Source of the DNA: CAYSHJ01 sp964589725
Lineage (GTDB): Bacteria; Planctomycetota; Planctomycetia; Planctomycetales; Planctomycetaceae
Reading direction: 5' to 3'
Assembly (NCBI GenBank): GCA_964589725.1
Contig: CAZPUJ010000016.1
Location: 1-14,795 of the forward strand
DNA: 14,795 nucleotides
Position 1 is the first letter of the stretch; each line of letters begins with the position of its first letter. A program made the position numbers and the translations under genes. Below, in pieces: positions 7,006 through 14,439 of the stretch. The notes beneath the pieces were generated by a model, which was not told the origin of the DNA, did not search any database, and saw nothing but the letters and a program-made list of their open reading frames with translations.

Positions 7006-7428
7006 ATGTCCGGAAAGCACCGAGGCGGCGGCCGCGAAGCAGTCTCTTGGCTGGCGGCCGTTTTCGTGGTCTTATTAGGAATCAACTGTTGCGGTCTTGT
7101 GATCTTCCTGTTCGCCAACAATCCTCAGCAGCCGGTGCTGGTGATTTCGGGAGTATTTCTGGGGTTGGCGATACTTTTTTGGGTACTCCGCGAGAACCCG
7201 AAACAGACTGTCGCCGACGAAGAGGCCAAATGGTTCGGCATCTTCGCTAAACCGAAGCAAACGCTGGCTTACAAGTTGACGCGCCACAAGAAGCCGAAGA
7301 TCGTGCAATTCGGCACTAACCAGCCGCCGACCGCCGAGCAGATTCGCGAGATCAAAGAACTGACCGACGGTATGAAGAACTGGGTGCCGCCCACCAGTGA
7401 CCCGGACCCGCACCAGGAACAGAAGTAA
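7006..7428 (+). CDS. Small two-helix membrane protein of unknown function
   Basis: This is a 140-residue protein with a short basic N terminus (MSGKHRGGGR), two predicted transmembrane helices near residues 13-36 and 43-61 joined by a short turn, and a polar C-terminal tail of about 80 residues rich in K, Q, E and P. No domain is recognised. It lies on the same strand as rseP, with a 99-base gap, so they may be co-transcribed. The ATG at 7006 was chosen because it directly precedes the basic, then hydrophobic N terminus; the upstream in-frame extension from 6922 looks like non-coding sequence. The ribosome-binding site is weak. Its stop is five bases from the stop of the convergent gene at 7434-7796. 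Confidence 0.7.
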   Translation: MSGKHRGGGREAVSWLAAVFVVLLGINCCGLVIFLFANNPQQPVLVISGVFLGLAILFWVLRENPKQTVADEEAKWFGIFAKPKQTLAYKLTRHKKPKIVQFGTNQPPTAEQIREIKELTDGMKNWVPPTSDPDPHQEQK

Positions 7429-7433
7429 ACGAG

Positions 7434-7796
7434 TCACGGACGGATGTGTGAGCTTTGGCCTTGGAGCGATTCATCGGCGGACGAGCCGATCTGAAACTCG
7501 CCCGCTTGAAAAAAGACCGTGAGCTTCTGTAAGCCGTCCACCAGTTCACGGAGGAAGCTGTCGGGGACTTGGCTCATTTCATGCAGCACAAGATCGCCGG
7601 CGATGAATTCCAGCGCGTCCGCGAGGTTTGCCGCGTCGTCCGCGGTGACGCTCAGCCGATGCAGGCTGTCGTCGTACAGCTCGCGCGGGTATTCCGGATC
7701 CCAGCCGTTGTCTTGAGCCCAGTCGAGCAGATCGACCCAGAGATCCGGTGCGATCGTGTAGCAGTCTGCAGTTCCCTGCAGGCGGATGCATGTCAC
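7434..7796 (-). CDS. Hypothetical acidic 120-residue protein
   Basis: The protein is small, acidic and apparently soluble, with no signal peptide or membrane helix. It starts with GTG at 7794-7796, read as MTCIRLQG, because a perfect AGGAGG (7803-7808 on this strand) is six bases away. Segments that look family-like are DDAANLADALEFI (53-65) and LVDGLQKLTVFFQAGEFQI (85-103); a C-terminal phrase of the kind LQKL...F..AG.F.I occurs in uncharacterised proteins of planctomycetes and related bacteria, from memory. No function can be assigned. It is convergent with the preceding membrane protein gene and lies upstream, in transcription terms, of nothing else on its strand. Confidence 0.75.
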   Translation of the reverse strand: MTCIRLQGTADCYTIAPDLWVDLLDWAQDNGWDPEYPRELYDDSLHRLSVTADDAANLADALEFIAGDLVLHEMSQVPDSFLRELVDGLQKLTVFFQAGEFQIGSSADESLQGQSSHIRP

Positions 7797-7802
7797 AGCA
7801 CA

Positions 7803-7808
7803 CCTCCT
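7803..7808 (-). promoter_or_regulatory. Consensus ribosome-binding site deciding a GTG start
   Basis: CCTCCT on the plus strand reads AGGAGG on the coding strand, six bases before the GTG at 7794-7796. A longer in-frame reading from 7961 exists, but it lacks any comparable site and its extra residues look non-coding (Cys- and Arg-rich). Confidence 0.75.
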
Positions 7809-7892
7809 GTTGCTGAGTGTCCCGCCTTGCGTTCGTGAACAAGAACTCGAACGCGATACGGGAATAGTCTCAAACAAGCCAGCGTGCGCCAA

Positions 7893-7920
7893 CCGTCCCG
7901 GGTGTTGCCACTCGGGACGG
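7893..7920 (-). terminator. Strong hairpin downstream of the pilin gene, possible terminator
   Basis: CCGTCCCG (7893-7900) pairs with CGGGACGG (7913-7920). The stem continues through one G-T wobble and GTG/CAC to a TTGC loop, giving about 12 paired positions. It lies 67 bases past the stop of the minus-strand pilin gene and before the start region of the next minus-strand gene. No T tract follows on either strand, so a factor-independent role is uncertain; it could also be an mRNA 3'-end protecting hairpin. Confidence 0.4.
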
Positions 7921-7986
7921 CGGCACGAAATCAGGCAGCACAAGAATCGCTTCTTCGCCATTCACACGTCGGCACGGCATTGATCA

Positions 7987-8499
7987 CTAGAACGAGTTGA
8001 GCGCTTTCGTCGTCTCGACGAGTGATTTGATCGCAGGATCGATGTTGGCGCGGATTTCACCAGTCGAGCTGCTGTAAGCCCAGCCGTGCGTGCCCGACCC
8101 ATCGTAGTCCCCCGCCACCAAGGCACCGGTCGTGACGGTTACCTCGCGCGAGGACTTGTAGGCATTTGGCGGCAGTTGACCCAAGATGTACGGGCCGAAC
8201 GAACCATTCACGGCGTCGACAACACCCGCGAGAGTGGTCTTTTCCGAGAGTTGGCTCACGAACGTGGCGGGAGTCGTTGTCCCTTCGGCTGGCAGCACAC
8301 CGTCGTGCTGAGTTTTGTAGAACTGAATTTGATGCCGCATCATCTGCAGGTTCTGGATTGTCGACGTCTCTTTGGCGTCTCGCGTGGACTTCGCGAATTG
8401 CGGCAGAACCGTCGCGGTGAGAATACCCAGAATCACGACCACGATCATGACTTCGACGAGCGTGAAACCGGCCCGACGGGAACGATTGGAGGGACTCAT
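7987..8499 (-). CDS. Type IV pilin / type II secretion pseudopilin-like protein
   Basis: This 170-residue protein has a class III (prepilin) signal: a short basic leader SNRSRRAG ending in G11, cleavage before F12, and then FTLVEVMIVVVILGILTA with the conserved glutamate at mature position 5 (E16). The hydrophobic helix continues to about residue 31. The C-terminal domain resembles GspG/PilA-type major pseudopilins, with the beta-rich end containing FGPYILGQLPPN and GAL...GDYDGSGTHGWAYSSSTGEIRA split over residues 120-155. It would be processed by a prepilin peptidase and assembled into a periplasmic pseudopilus or surface pilus. No other secretion or pilus gene is in the window, so it is an orphan here, as is common for planctomycete pilin-like genes. 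A good AGGAG (8508-8512) precedes the ATG by eight bases, with TATATT just upstream as a possible -10 box. Confidence 0.88.
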   Translation of the reverse strand: MSPSNRSRRAGFTLVEVMIVVVILGILTATVLPQFAKSTRDAKETSTIQNLQMMRHQIQFYKTQHDGVLPAEGTTTPATFVSQLSEKTTLAGVVDAVNGSFGPYILGQLPPNAYKSSREVTVTTGALVAGDYDGSGTHGWAYSSSTGEIRANIDPAIKSLVETTKALNSF

Positions 8500-8825
8500 G
8501 CGCTCTGCTCCTAATATAGTGACGAACCGACTTGCAAACCCAAATCCGATTGGCGAATTACCTCATTAGTCGGCGAGTTAACCTAGGTTAAAGCAGTGGC
8601 CTGTCAAAAAACGGACCGGGCATTTCGTCGATTCCCAACCTCGCCGCATCCTGTTAGGACAACCGAATTGATCAGAGGGACGATGCCGTTCGTGACGACG
8701 GCTGACGCACTGACAGGTTTGCTTTGTGACCCGCCGACTTTGAGTCATTCGGTTGAGCATGTTCCTCAATCGCCGTAGAACAACATCCTTCGAAACTGAT
8801 CCCGCCCTCGAATTGGAGACGTCTC
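8500..8825. other. Divergent intergenic region between pilin and multidomain gene
   Basis: This 326-base spacer separates two divergent genes and should hold both promoters. On the minus side, AGGAG (8508-8512) and a TATATT (8513-8518) sit in front of the pilin gene; no convincing -35 box was found at the right spacing. On the plus side, GGAG (8815-8818) precedes the large gene's ATG by seven bases. The only striking element is the AT-rich palindrome at 8578-8591. Short open frames here look non-coding. Confidence 0.6.
8578..8591. promoter_or_regulatory. Perfect 14-bp palindrome, possible operator
   Basis: TTAACCTAGGTTAA is a perfect 14-bp palindrome, AT-rich against GC-rich surroundings, about 80 bases upstream of the pilin start and 235 bases upstream of the large gene. 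Its short uninterrupted symmetry suits a dimeric DNA-binding regulator. No regulator gene is nearby, so the binding protein is unknown and chance cannot be excluded. Confidence 0.35.
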
Positions 8826-11800
8826 ATGCTGCGACGTACGCTCTGCTGCGGTGGTTCTCTCGTCGGCCTCATTCTCGGTTCTGCTGTTTGGTCCACGGAT
8901 CCCGCTCAAAATGAAGTCCGCGCGATCGCCGCCGACTCAGGCGCAAAATCGCTTCCGCTGAATCTGCGTTTCCGCAAAGAGACCGCCTCGGGCAGCGGTC
9001 GTTGGCACACGCTGACCGCGCCGGCGGAATGGAATCCGAAGAAGACCGCCATCGTCATCTGTGACATGTGGGACAAGCACTGGTGCAAAATGGCGACCGA
9101 GCGTGTCGGACAGATGGCGCCGCGCATGAACGCACTGGTGAATGCGGCTCGGCAGAGAGGCGTGTTCATCATTCACTGTCCCAGCGACACGATGGATTTT
9201 TACAAGGACACGCCACAGCGGAAACTCGCTCAAACCGCGCCGGTCGTGGCTCCCAAAACCGAGCTGCAACGCTGGTGTCGCATTGACCTGACCAAAGAGG
9301 CTCCACTGCCGATCGACGATTCCGACGGCGGTTGTGACAGCCTGCCACAAGACCCGAACTCCAAAGCCTGGTCCCGACAGATCGCCACCATCGAAGTCGC
9401 GAACGGCGATGCGATCACCGACAGCTCCGAGGCCTATTACCTGATGCGGCAGCGCGGGATCGAGAACGTCATCGTCATGGGCGTTCACACGAACATGTGC
9501 GTGCTCGGTCGGCCGTTCTCGATCCGGCAAATGGTCCAGCAAGGGCTGAACGTCGTTCTCTGCCGAGACCTCACCGACACAATGTATAATCCGCGCAATT
9601 CGCCGTTCGTCAGCCACTTCACCGGCACGGACCTCGTCGTCGAGCACATCGAGAAATACTGGTGCCCGACGATCACCAGTGGCGACCTACTCGATGGCAG
9701 GGAATTCCGCTTCCCCGCCGACAAGCGACCTCACGTGGCGATTATCGTCTCTGAAGAGGAATACGAAACAAACCAGACTCTGCCAAAGTTCGCCGCGAAG
9801 TATCTCGGCAAAGATTTTCGAGTCACCTTCGTCTTCGGCGGCGCGGACGCGACAGATAACAGGAATCAGGGATCAGGCGACAGGGGACAGAAATCAGAGG
9901 TGAGCGGCCAAAAATCAGAAGCCAGCGAGACCAGCCACCCGCAACCCAACGGCGTGCTGCTCACGAACCTGACTGCTCCGATCGAAAATCAAGAATCAAA
10001 AATCGAAAATTCCAAAAACGATCTTCCCGGCCTCGATGTTCTCGATCACGCGGACGTCGCGCTCATTAGTTGTCGCCGCCGAACGCTCACGCCGGAGCAA
10101 CTTGATCGCATCAAAAGATTCGTCTCCGCCGGCAAACCGATGGTCGGTATCCGCACGTCTAGCCATCCGTTTCATCTGCGCGATACCGCGCCGCCCGAAG
10201 GCCGAGCGGACTGGAAAACCTTCGACTCGGATGTGTGGGGCGGGCACTACACGAATCATTACGGCAACGCGAAGGATGGCCCAAACGCGATCGCATCGAT
10301 CGTGCCGGGCGCGGAACTGCATCCAATCCTGACCGGATTCCCGTCCGGCGATTATTCCAGCGGAGGCACGTTGTACATGACGTCGCCGCTCGCCGACGGC
10401 ACGAAACTATTGGTGACAGGCCGTTTCGGCGACAAGCCGCACGAACCGGTCGCGTGGACGTTCACTCGCAAGGACGGTGGTCGTTCGTTCTACACTTCGC
10501 TCGGACACAAGTCCGATTTCGCGCAGCCGGAGTTTTGTCGGCTGCTCATGAACAGTCTGCTGTGGGCCGCCGACTTGCCGGTTCCGAAGGAATTCGAGGC
10601 CGTTAAATCGGTCGAAGATTTCCAGACCAGTTGGAACAAACTGACCGTGCCTGGCACCTGGGACGATCAATCGAAGGGCGTGCTGAGCAGCTTCGATGGC
10701 ATCGCCTGGTATCGAGCCGAAGTGAAAATCCCCGCCGAATGGAATACGGCTCAAGTCACGCTCGCGACAGAGCAGATCGACAACGCTCACGAAGCGTACT
10801 TCAACGGCGCGAAGCTGGGCGGCGCGGGAGCCTTCCCGCCGAGCTACGCCAGCGGTCTGACGGAACTGAAGCGCTTCGCCATTCCGTCCGAGCACATTCG
10901 CTTCGGCGAAGCGAACGTTGTCGCAATCCGCATTTACGACCACGACGGCAAGGGAGGCTTCAAAGGAGCCGCTCCGTCTGTTAGCGCCGGTGGTCAGACG
11001 ATCCGCATGGAAGGGCCTTGGGATTTCAAAGTCGCTGCGCTCAAATCCGAAATCCGATATCCGAAATCCGATATTGCCAATGAAGAACTCACTCTGTTCG
11101 CCGCGCGTGTCGACGATACAAATCGCGTGAAGCTGCCAGCGAACTCAGCCAACTTCAGCAAAGTACTGGCCTCCCCGCACAGCGCGCCGGCGGGCAAGGC
11201 TCCAACTGATTACACGCCAATCCTCAATCAAGCCGATGCGTTGAAGACACTGGTGGTGCCGGACGACCTCAAAGTCGAATCTCTGCTGGCCGAGCCGCTC
11301 GTCAAGCAGCCGTTGTATATGACGTGGGACGAGCGCGGTCGGCTGTGGGTCGTGCAGTACATCCAATACCCTTACCCGGCCGGGCTGAAGATGCTCAGCC
11401 GCGACGCCTTCTTGAGAGCCGTCTACGACAAGGTTCCGCCGCCGCCGCCGCAGGGCGAGCCGGGCCTCGACAAGATCACGATCCACGAAGACACCGACGG
11501 CGACGGCGTATACGACAAACACAAAACGTTTCTCGAAGGATCGAACATCACGACATCGTGTGCTCTCGATCGCGATGGTGTATGGGTCATGAACCCGCCG
11601 TACTTGTTGTTCTATCCCGACAAGAATCACGACGACGTGCCCGATGGACGCCCTGAAGTTCACCTGCAAGGCTTCGGACTGGAGGACACGCACTCCGTCG
11701 CCAACAGCCTGCGCTGGGGACCAGACGGCTGGCTGTATGCCTGCCAAGGGAGCACGACCAGCAGCGCTGTCGTGCGACCGGGACTCGACAAGCAACCCGT

Positions 11801-14318
11801 CCATTCGATGGGCCAGTTGATTTGGCGTTATCATCCGCCGACGCGCCGGTTTGAAATCTTCGCCGAGGGAGGCGGCAACTCATTCGGCTGCGAGATCAAC
11901 GCCGAAGGCCGAGTCTTCTCCGGCCACAATGGGGGCGACACGCGCGGCTTTCATTACGTACAGGGAGGCTATTTCCAAAAGGGATTCAACAAGCATGGCC
12001 CGCTGTCGAACCCGTTCGCCTACGGCTATTTCGCGTGGATGACGCATCACAGCGTGCCGCGATTCACGCACAACTTCATCATCGATGCCGGAGCCTCGCT
12101 GCCCGATAAGTATCGCGGCCATTTGTTCGGCGTCGAACCGTTGCAAGGCCGTGTCGTGGAAGCGGACTTCAAGGACGATCGCTCGTCGTTCCAAACGAAA
12201 GACCTCGGCCACGTCATCACATCGACTGACAAACGCTTTCGTCCGGTCGACATCAAAGCCGGCCCCGACGGAGCGATCTACGTCGCCGACATGTACGAGC
12301 CGCAGATCGCGCACCATCAACATTTCCAAGGTCTGATCGACAAAGACAACGGCCGCATCTATCGCCTCTCAGCCAAAGACGCTCCGAAGGACGTCCACAA
12401 GCCGTTCGATTATGGCAAGAAGTCGTCGGTCGAACTGATCGAGATCCTCAAGCACCCGAACAAGTGGCACCGCCAAACAGCCCTGCGTCTGCTCGGTCAA
12501 CGCCGCGACACGTCGGTCATCCCGCTGCTCAGGAAGAACCTTGAAGCCAACAAGGGGCAGTTCGCTCTCGAATGCTTGTGGGCTTTGTATCAAGTCGGCG
12601 GACTGGACGAGTCCTTTGTGCCGACCTGCCTCAGCCACACCGAACCGCTTGTTCGCGAATGGACCGTCCGCCTCCTGGGCGACATGAGTCTCTCCGTCGC
12701 GATCCAGCCCGAAATCGACAAGGGCCGACATGGGGCGGGGGCGGAAGTCGGGAATCACGAGCCAGAGGCCAAACGGCAAATCGGCAATCCGAAATCCGAA
12801 ATCCGAAATCTCGCCGACGCGCACCTCGTTGGCCACCGCTCGTCCGAGACGCGAATCGCCGACGCGCACGCGCACAAACTCATCGATGTCGCCAAGTCCG
12901 AAACCTACGTCCGAGTTCGCAGCCAACTCGCCGCGACGGCCAAGCGACTGCCGGCCGATCAAGCGTTGCCGGTCATCAATGCCTTACTGACTCACAACGA
13001 GGATGCCGACGACATTCACATTCCGCTGCTGTTGTGGTGGGCGCTCGAGTCTAAAGCCTCGAAAAACGCCCACGAGATCGTCGGCCTGTTCAAGAACGCC
13101 GACGTTTGGAAACGACCGCTTGCCGAAAAGTATCTCGTCTCGCGAGTCATGCAGCGGTTCGCCCAAAGCAGTACGCGCAACGATCTGATGATCTGCGCCC
13201 AGTTGCTTGCGCAAGCTCCAACCGCCGAGCACAAGAAAGAATTGCTCAAAGGCTTCGAAACTGCGTTCAAGGGCCGTCCGCTCAGCGGCCTGCCCGATGA
13301 ATTGGTCGCTCAAATCACCAGTGCCGGCGGCGGATCGCTCGCTCTGCGAGTCCGCCAGAAGGATGCCGCTGCCATCGACGAAGCGTTAAGAACAGTCGTC
13401 ATGGAACCGACGGGGACTCCGACCAAACCCGACGAAAAGGCCGCTGCCGCCGAGGCGAGAGCTCGTCGCGTCGAACTGATTCAAACGTTGGGTGAAGTCC
13501 AACCGTCCGGCTCGCTGTCTGTGCTGATCGGTTTGTTGAAGTCACCCGCCGATGACGAGATTCGCTCGGCAATTCTGACGTCGCTGCTCAGCTTCAAAGA
13601 CGAATCCATCGGAGCTGACGTCGTTGCCGCGTTCGATTCCTTTTCCGCCGACGTGCAGTCGGTCGCACTGACGCTGCTCTCCAGCCGAGCCGCGTGGGCG
13701 CGCCAGCTCCTCGAGGCCGTCGAGGCCGGCCGCATCAAGAACGAAATCGTCCCGATGGACGTCGCTCGCAAGTTGACGTTCTTCCGAGACGCTCGCGTTG
13801 CCGAACTCTTGAAAAAGCACTGGCCGAAGTTGGAAGGCACTTCGACGGTCGAAATGCAGCAGCAGCTCGAGAAATTTAGCCCCCTCGCAAAAGCCGAAGG
13901 CGGCGTGCCGTTCGAGGGCAAGAAAATCTACATGCAGTCCTGCGGCAAGTGTCACTTGCTGTTCGGCGAGGGAGGCCGCATCGGTCCCGACCTGACGACC
14001 TTCAAACGCGACGACGTGATGCCGATCCTGCTCAACGTCGTGAATCCCAGCGCCGAAATCCGCGAAGGCTTCGAGTCGATCACCGTCGTGACCAGCGATG
14101 GCCGCACCGTCACCGGCTTCCTGGCCGATCAAGACAATCGAGTCGTCGTCGTTCGTGGGATCGACGGCCAGAACATCACCATCAACCGCGACGACATCGA
14201 CGAGACGGTGCCGCAGAAAAAATCACTGATGCCCGAAGGACTGCTCAACAATCTGACCGAGGAACAAGTGCGGAATCTGTTTGCCTACTTGAGAATTTCC
14301 CAGCCGTTGAATCAGTAG
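8826..14318 (+). CDS. Exported giant fusion: isochorismatase-like, ThuA, galactose-binding-like, PVC-type propeller, HEAT-like, cytochrome c
   Basis: The protein has 1830 residues and starts at an ATG seven bases after GGAG. A signal-like N terminus (1-24) implies export. Domain 1 (about 70-280) resembles cysteine hydrolases of the isochorismatase family, with D80 in VICDMW and the candidate nucleophile C225 in HTNMC. Domain 2 (300-585) is ThuA-like, with WGGHYTNHYG and a FYTSLGH ending. Domain 3 (600-735) resembles the galactose-binding-like domain of family 2 glycosidases. Domain 4 (805-1185) is the PVC-type membrane-bound dehydrogenase propeller, with a Ca-loop-like DTDGDGVYDK (889-898). 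Then come HEAT-like helices (about 1200-1660) and a haem-binding domain with CGKCH (1706-1710) and likely axial M1802. Electron transfer during sugar or carboxylate oxidation is plausible, but substrate and partners are unknown. In-frame repeat tracts interrupt the linkers. The reading frame is intact throughout, which argues for a functional product rather than a fused pseudogene. Confidence 0.9.
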   Translation: MLRRTLCCGGSLVGLILGSAVWSTDPAQNEVRAIAADSGAKSLPLNLRFRKETASGSGRWHTLTAPAEWNPKKTAIVICDMWDKHWCKMATERVGQMAPRMNALVNAARQRGVFIIHCPSDTMDFYKDTPQRKLAQTAPVVAPKTELQRWCRIDLTKEAPLPIDDSDGGCDSLPQDPNSKAWSRQIATIEVANGDAITDSSEAYYLMRQRGIENVIVMGVHTNMCVLGRPFSIRQMVQQGLNVVLCRDLTDTMYNPRNSPFVSHFTGTDLVVEHIEKYWCPTITSGDLLDGREFRFPADKRPHVAIIVSEEEYETNQTLPKFAAKYLGKDFRVTFVFGGADATDNRNQGSGDRGQKSEVSGQKSEASETSHPQPNGVLLTNLTAPIENQESKIENSKNDLPGLDVLDHADVALISCRRRTLTPEQLDRIKRFVSAGKPMVGIRTSSHPFHLRDTAPPEGRADWKTFDSDVWGGHYTNHYGNAKDGPNAIASIVPGAELHPILTGFPSGDYSSGGTLYMTSPLADGTKLLVTGRFGDKPHEPVAWTFTRKDGGRSFYTSLGHKSDFAQPEFCRLLMNSLLWAADLPVPKEFEAVKSVEDFQTSWNKLTVPGTWDDQSKGVLSSFDGIAWYRAEVKIPAEWNTAQVTLATEQIDNAHEAYFNGAKLGGAGAFPPSYASGLTELKRFAIPSEHIRFGEANVVAIRIYDHDGKGGFKGAAPSVSAGGQTIRMEGPWDFKVAALKSEIRYPKSDIANEELTLFAARVDDTNRVKLPANSANFSKVLASPHSAPAGKAPTDYTPILNQADALKTLVVPDDLKVESLLAEPLVKQPLYMTWDERGRLWVVQYIQYPYPAGLKMLSRDAFLRAVYDKVPPPPPQGEPGLDKITIHEDTDGDGVYDKHKTFLEGSNITTSCALDRDGVWVMNPPYLLFYPDKNHDDVPDGRPEVHLQGFGLEDTHSVANSLRWGPDGWLYACQGSTTSSAVVRPGLDKQPVHSMGQLIWRYHPPTRRFEIFAEGGGNSFGCEINAEGRVFSGHNGGDTRGFHYVQGGYFQKGFNKHGPLSNPFAYGYFAWMTHHSVPRFTHNFIIDAGASLPDKYRGHLFGVEPLQGRVVEADFKDDRSSFQTKDLGHVITSTDKRFRPVDIKAGPDGAIYVADMYEPQIAHHQHFQGLIDKDNGRIYRLSAKDAPKDVHKPFDYGKKSSVELIEILKHPNKWHRQTALRLLGQRRDTSVIPLLRKNLEANKGQFALECLWALYQVGGLDESFVPTCLSHTEPLVREWTVRLLGDMSLSVAIQPEIDKGRHGAGAEVGNHEPEAKRQIGNPKSEIRNLADAHLVGHRSSETRIADAHAHKLIDVAKSETYVRVRSQLAATAKRLPADQALPVINALLTHNEDADDIHIPLLLWWALESKASKNAHEIVGLFKNADVWKRPLAEKYLVSRVMQRFAQSSTRNDLMICAQLLAQAPTAEHKKELLKGFETAFKGRPLSGLPDELVAQITSAGGGSLALRVRQKDAAAIDEALRTVVMEPTGTPTKPDEKAAAAEARARRVELIQTLGEVQPSGSLSVLIGLLKSPADDEIRSAILTSLLSFKDESIGADVVAAFDSFSADVQSVALTLLSSRAAWARQLLEAVEAGRIKNEIVPMDVARKLTFFRDARVAELLKKHWPKLEGTSTVEMQQQLEKFSPLAKAEGGVPFEGKKIYMQSCGKCHLLFGEGGRIGPDLTTFKRDDVMPILLNVVNPSAEIREGFESITVVTSDGRTVTGFLADQDNRVVVVRGIDGQNITINRDDIDETVPQKKSLMPEGLLNNLTEEQVRNLFAYLRISQPLNQ
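9858..9932 (+). repeat. In-frame degenerate CAG/GATCAG/AAATCAG-type repeat tract
   Basis: Within the ThuA domain of the giant gene, purine-rich units such as AATCAGGGATCAGG and GACAGAAATCAGAGG recur and encode a polar stretch (NQGSGDRGQKSEVSGQKSEA, residues 346-365). It separates the first ThuA strand region from its continuation at about residue 400. It looks like an inserted simple repeat rather than conserved protein. Confidence 0.65.
9976..10019 (+). repeat. In-frame A-rich AATCAAAAATCGAAAA-type repeat tract
   Basis: Units close to GAAAATCAAGAATCAAAAATCGAAAATTCC encode IENQESKIENSKN (residues 386-398). It lies 44 bases after the previous tract in the same ThuA domain, and is clearly A-rich against GC-rich flanks. 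Confidence 0.65.
11040..11078 (+). repeat. In-frame ATCCGAA / ATCCGAT repeat tract
   Basis: Four ATCCGA units in the pattern AATCCGAAATCCGATATCCGA encode KSEIRYPKSDI (residues 740-750), between the galactose-binding-like domain and the PVC-type propeller. The same unit occurs again at 12771-12812. I know tandem ATCCGAA-type repeats as recurrent in planctomycete genomes. Confidence 0.75.
12771..12812 (+). repeat. In-frame ATCCGAA repeat tract in the HEAT-like region
   Basis: Three ATCCGAA units in tandem, plus degenerate ones, encode KRQIGNPKSEIRNL (residues 1316-1329). The larger segment at residues 1296-1350 looks inserted, and an ADAH phrase occurs twice in it (1330-1333 and 1345-1348), encoded by an 11-base direct repeat CCGACGCGCAC. 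Confidence 0.75.
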
Positions 14319-14383
14319 CTGAACTCGCCAGAGTTCAGGTGTTCGGCCGTCGGAAGTAGCTGAATTCTGGCGAATTCAGCTAC
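14315..14383. repeat. Two opposed palindromic repeats that provide the giant gene's stop codon
   Basis: The second copy is a perfect hairpin: GTAGCTGAATTC (14356-14367), loop TGGC, GAATTCAGCTAC (14372-14383). The first copy, GTAGCTGAACTC-GCCA-GAGTTCAG (14315-14338), has an 8-bp stem (14319-14326/14331-14338) with the reverse-complement loop, so the copies are in opposite orientation. The TAG of the giant gene (14316-14318) is the TAG of this repeat. The hairpins may end or protect transcripts from both convergent genes; there is no T tract. Confidence 0.8.
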
Positions 14384-14439
14384 GCCCGTTGGCCATCTAG
14401 CGCTGTCGGCTTAAGAGGCGCTGACTATTCTGAGGACAC

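Noticed and set aside
7797..7961. N-terminal extension of the 120-residue unknown protein
   Set aside because: The extension is Cys/Arg-rich, spans the strong hairpin at 7893-7920 and lacks a ribosome-binding site, whereas the GTG at 7794-7796 has a perfect one.
11040..12812. ATCCGAA tandem repeats as a possible CRISPR array
   Set aside because: Units are 7-8 bases with no unique spacers and lie within an intact coding frame; no cas genes are present.
13481..14132. Minus-strand open frames opposite the C-terminal part of the giant gene
   Set aside because: They are antisense to conserved HEAT-like and CxxCH haem-binding sequence and show no domain of their own.
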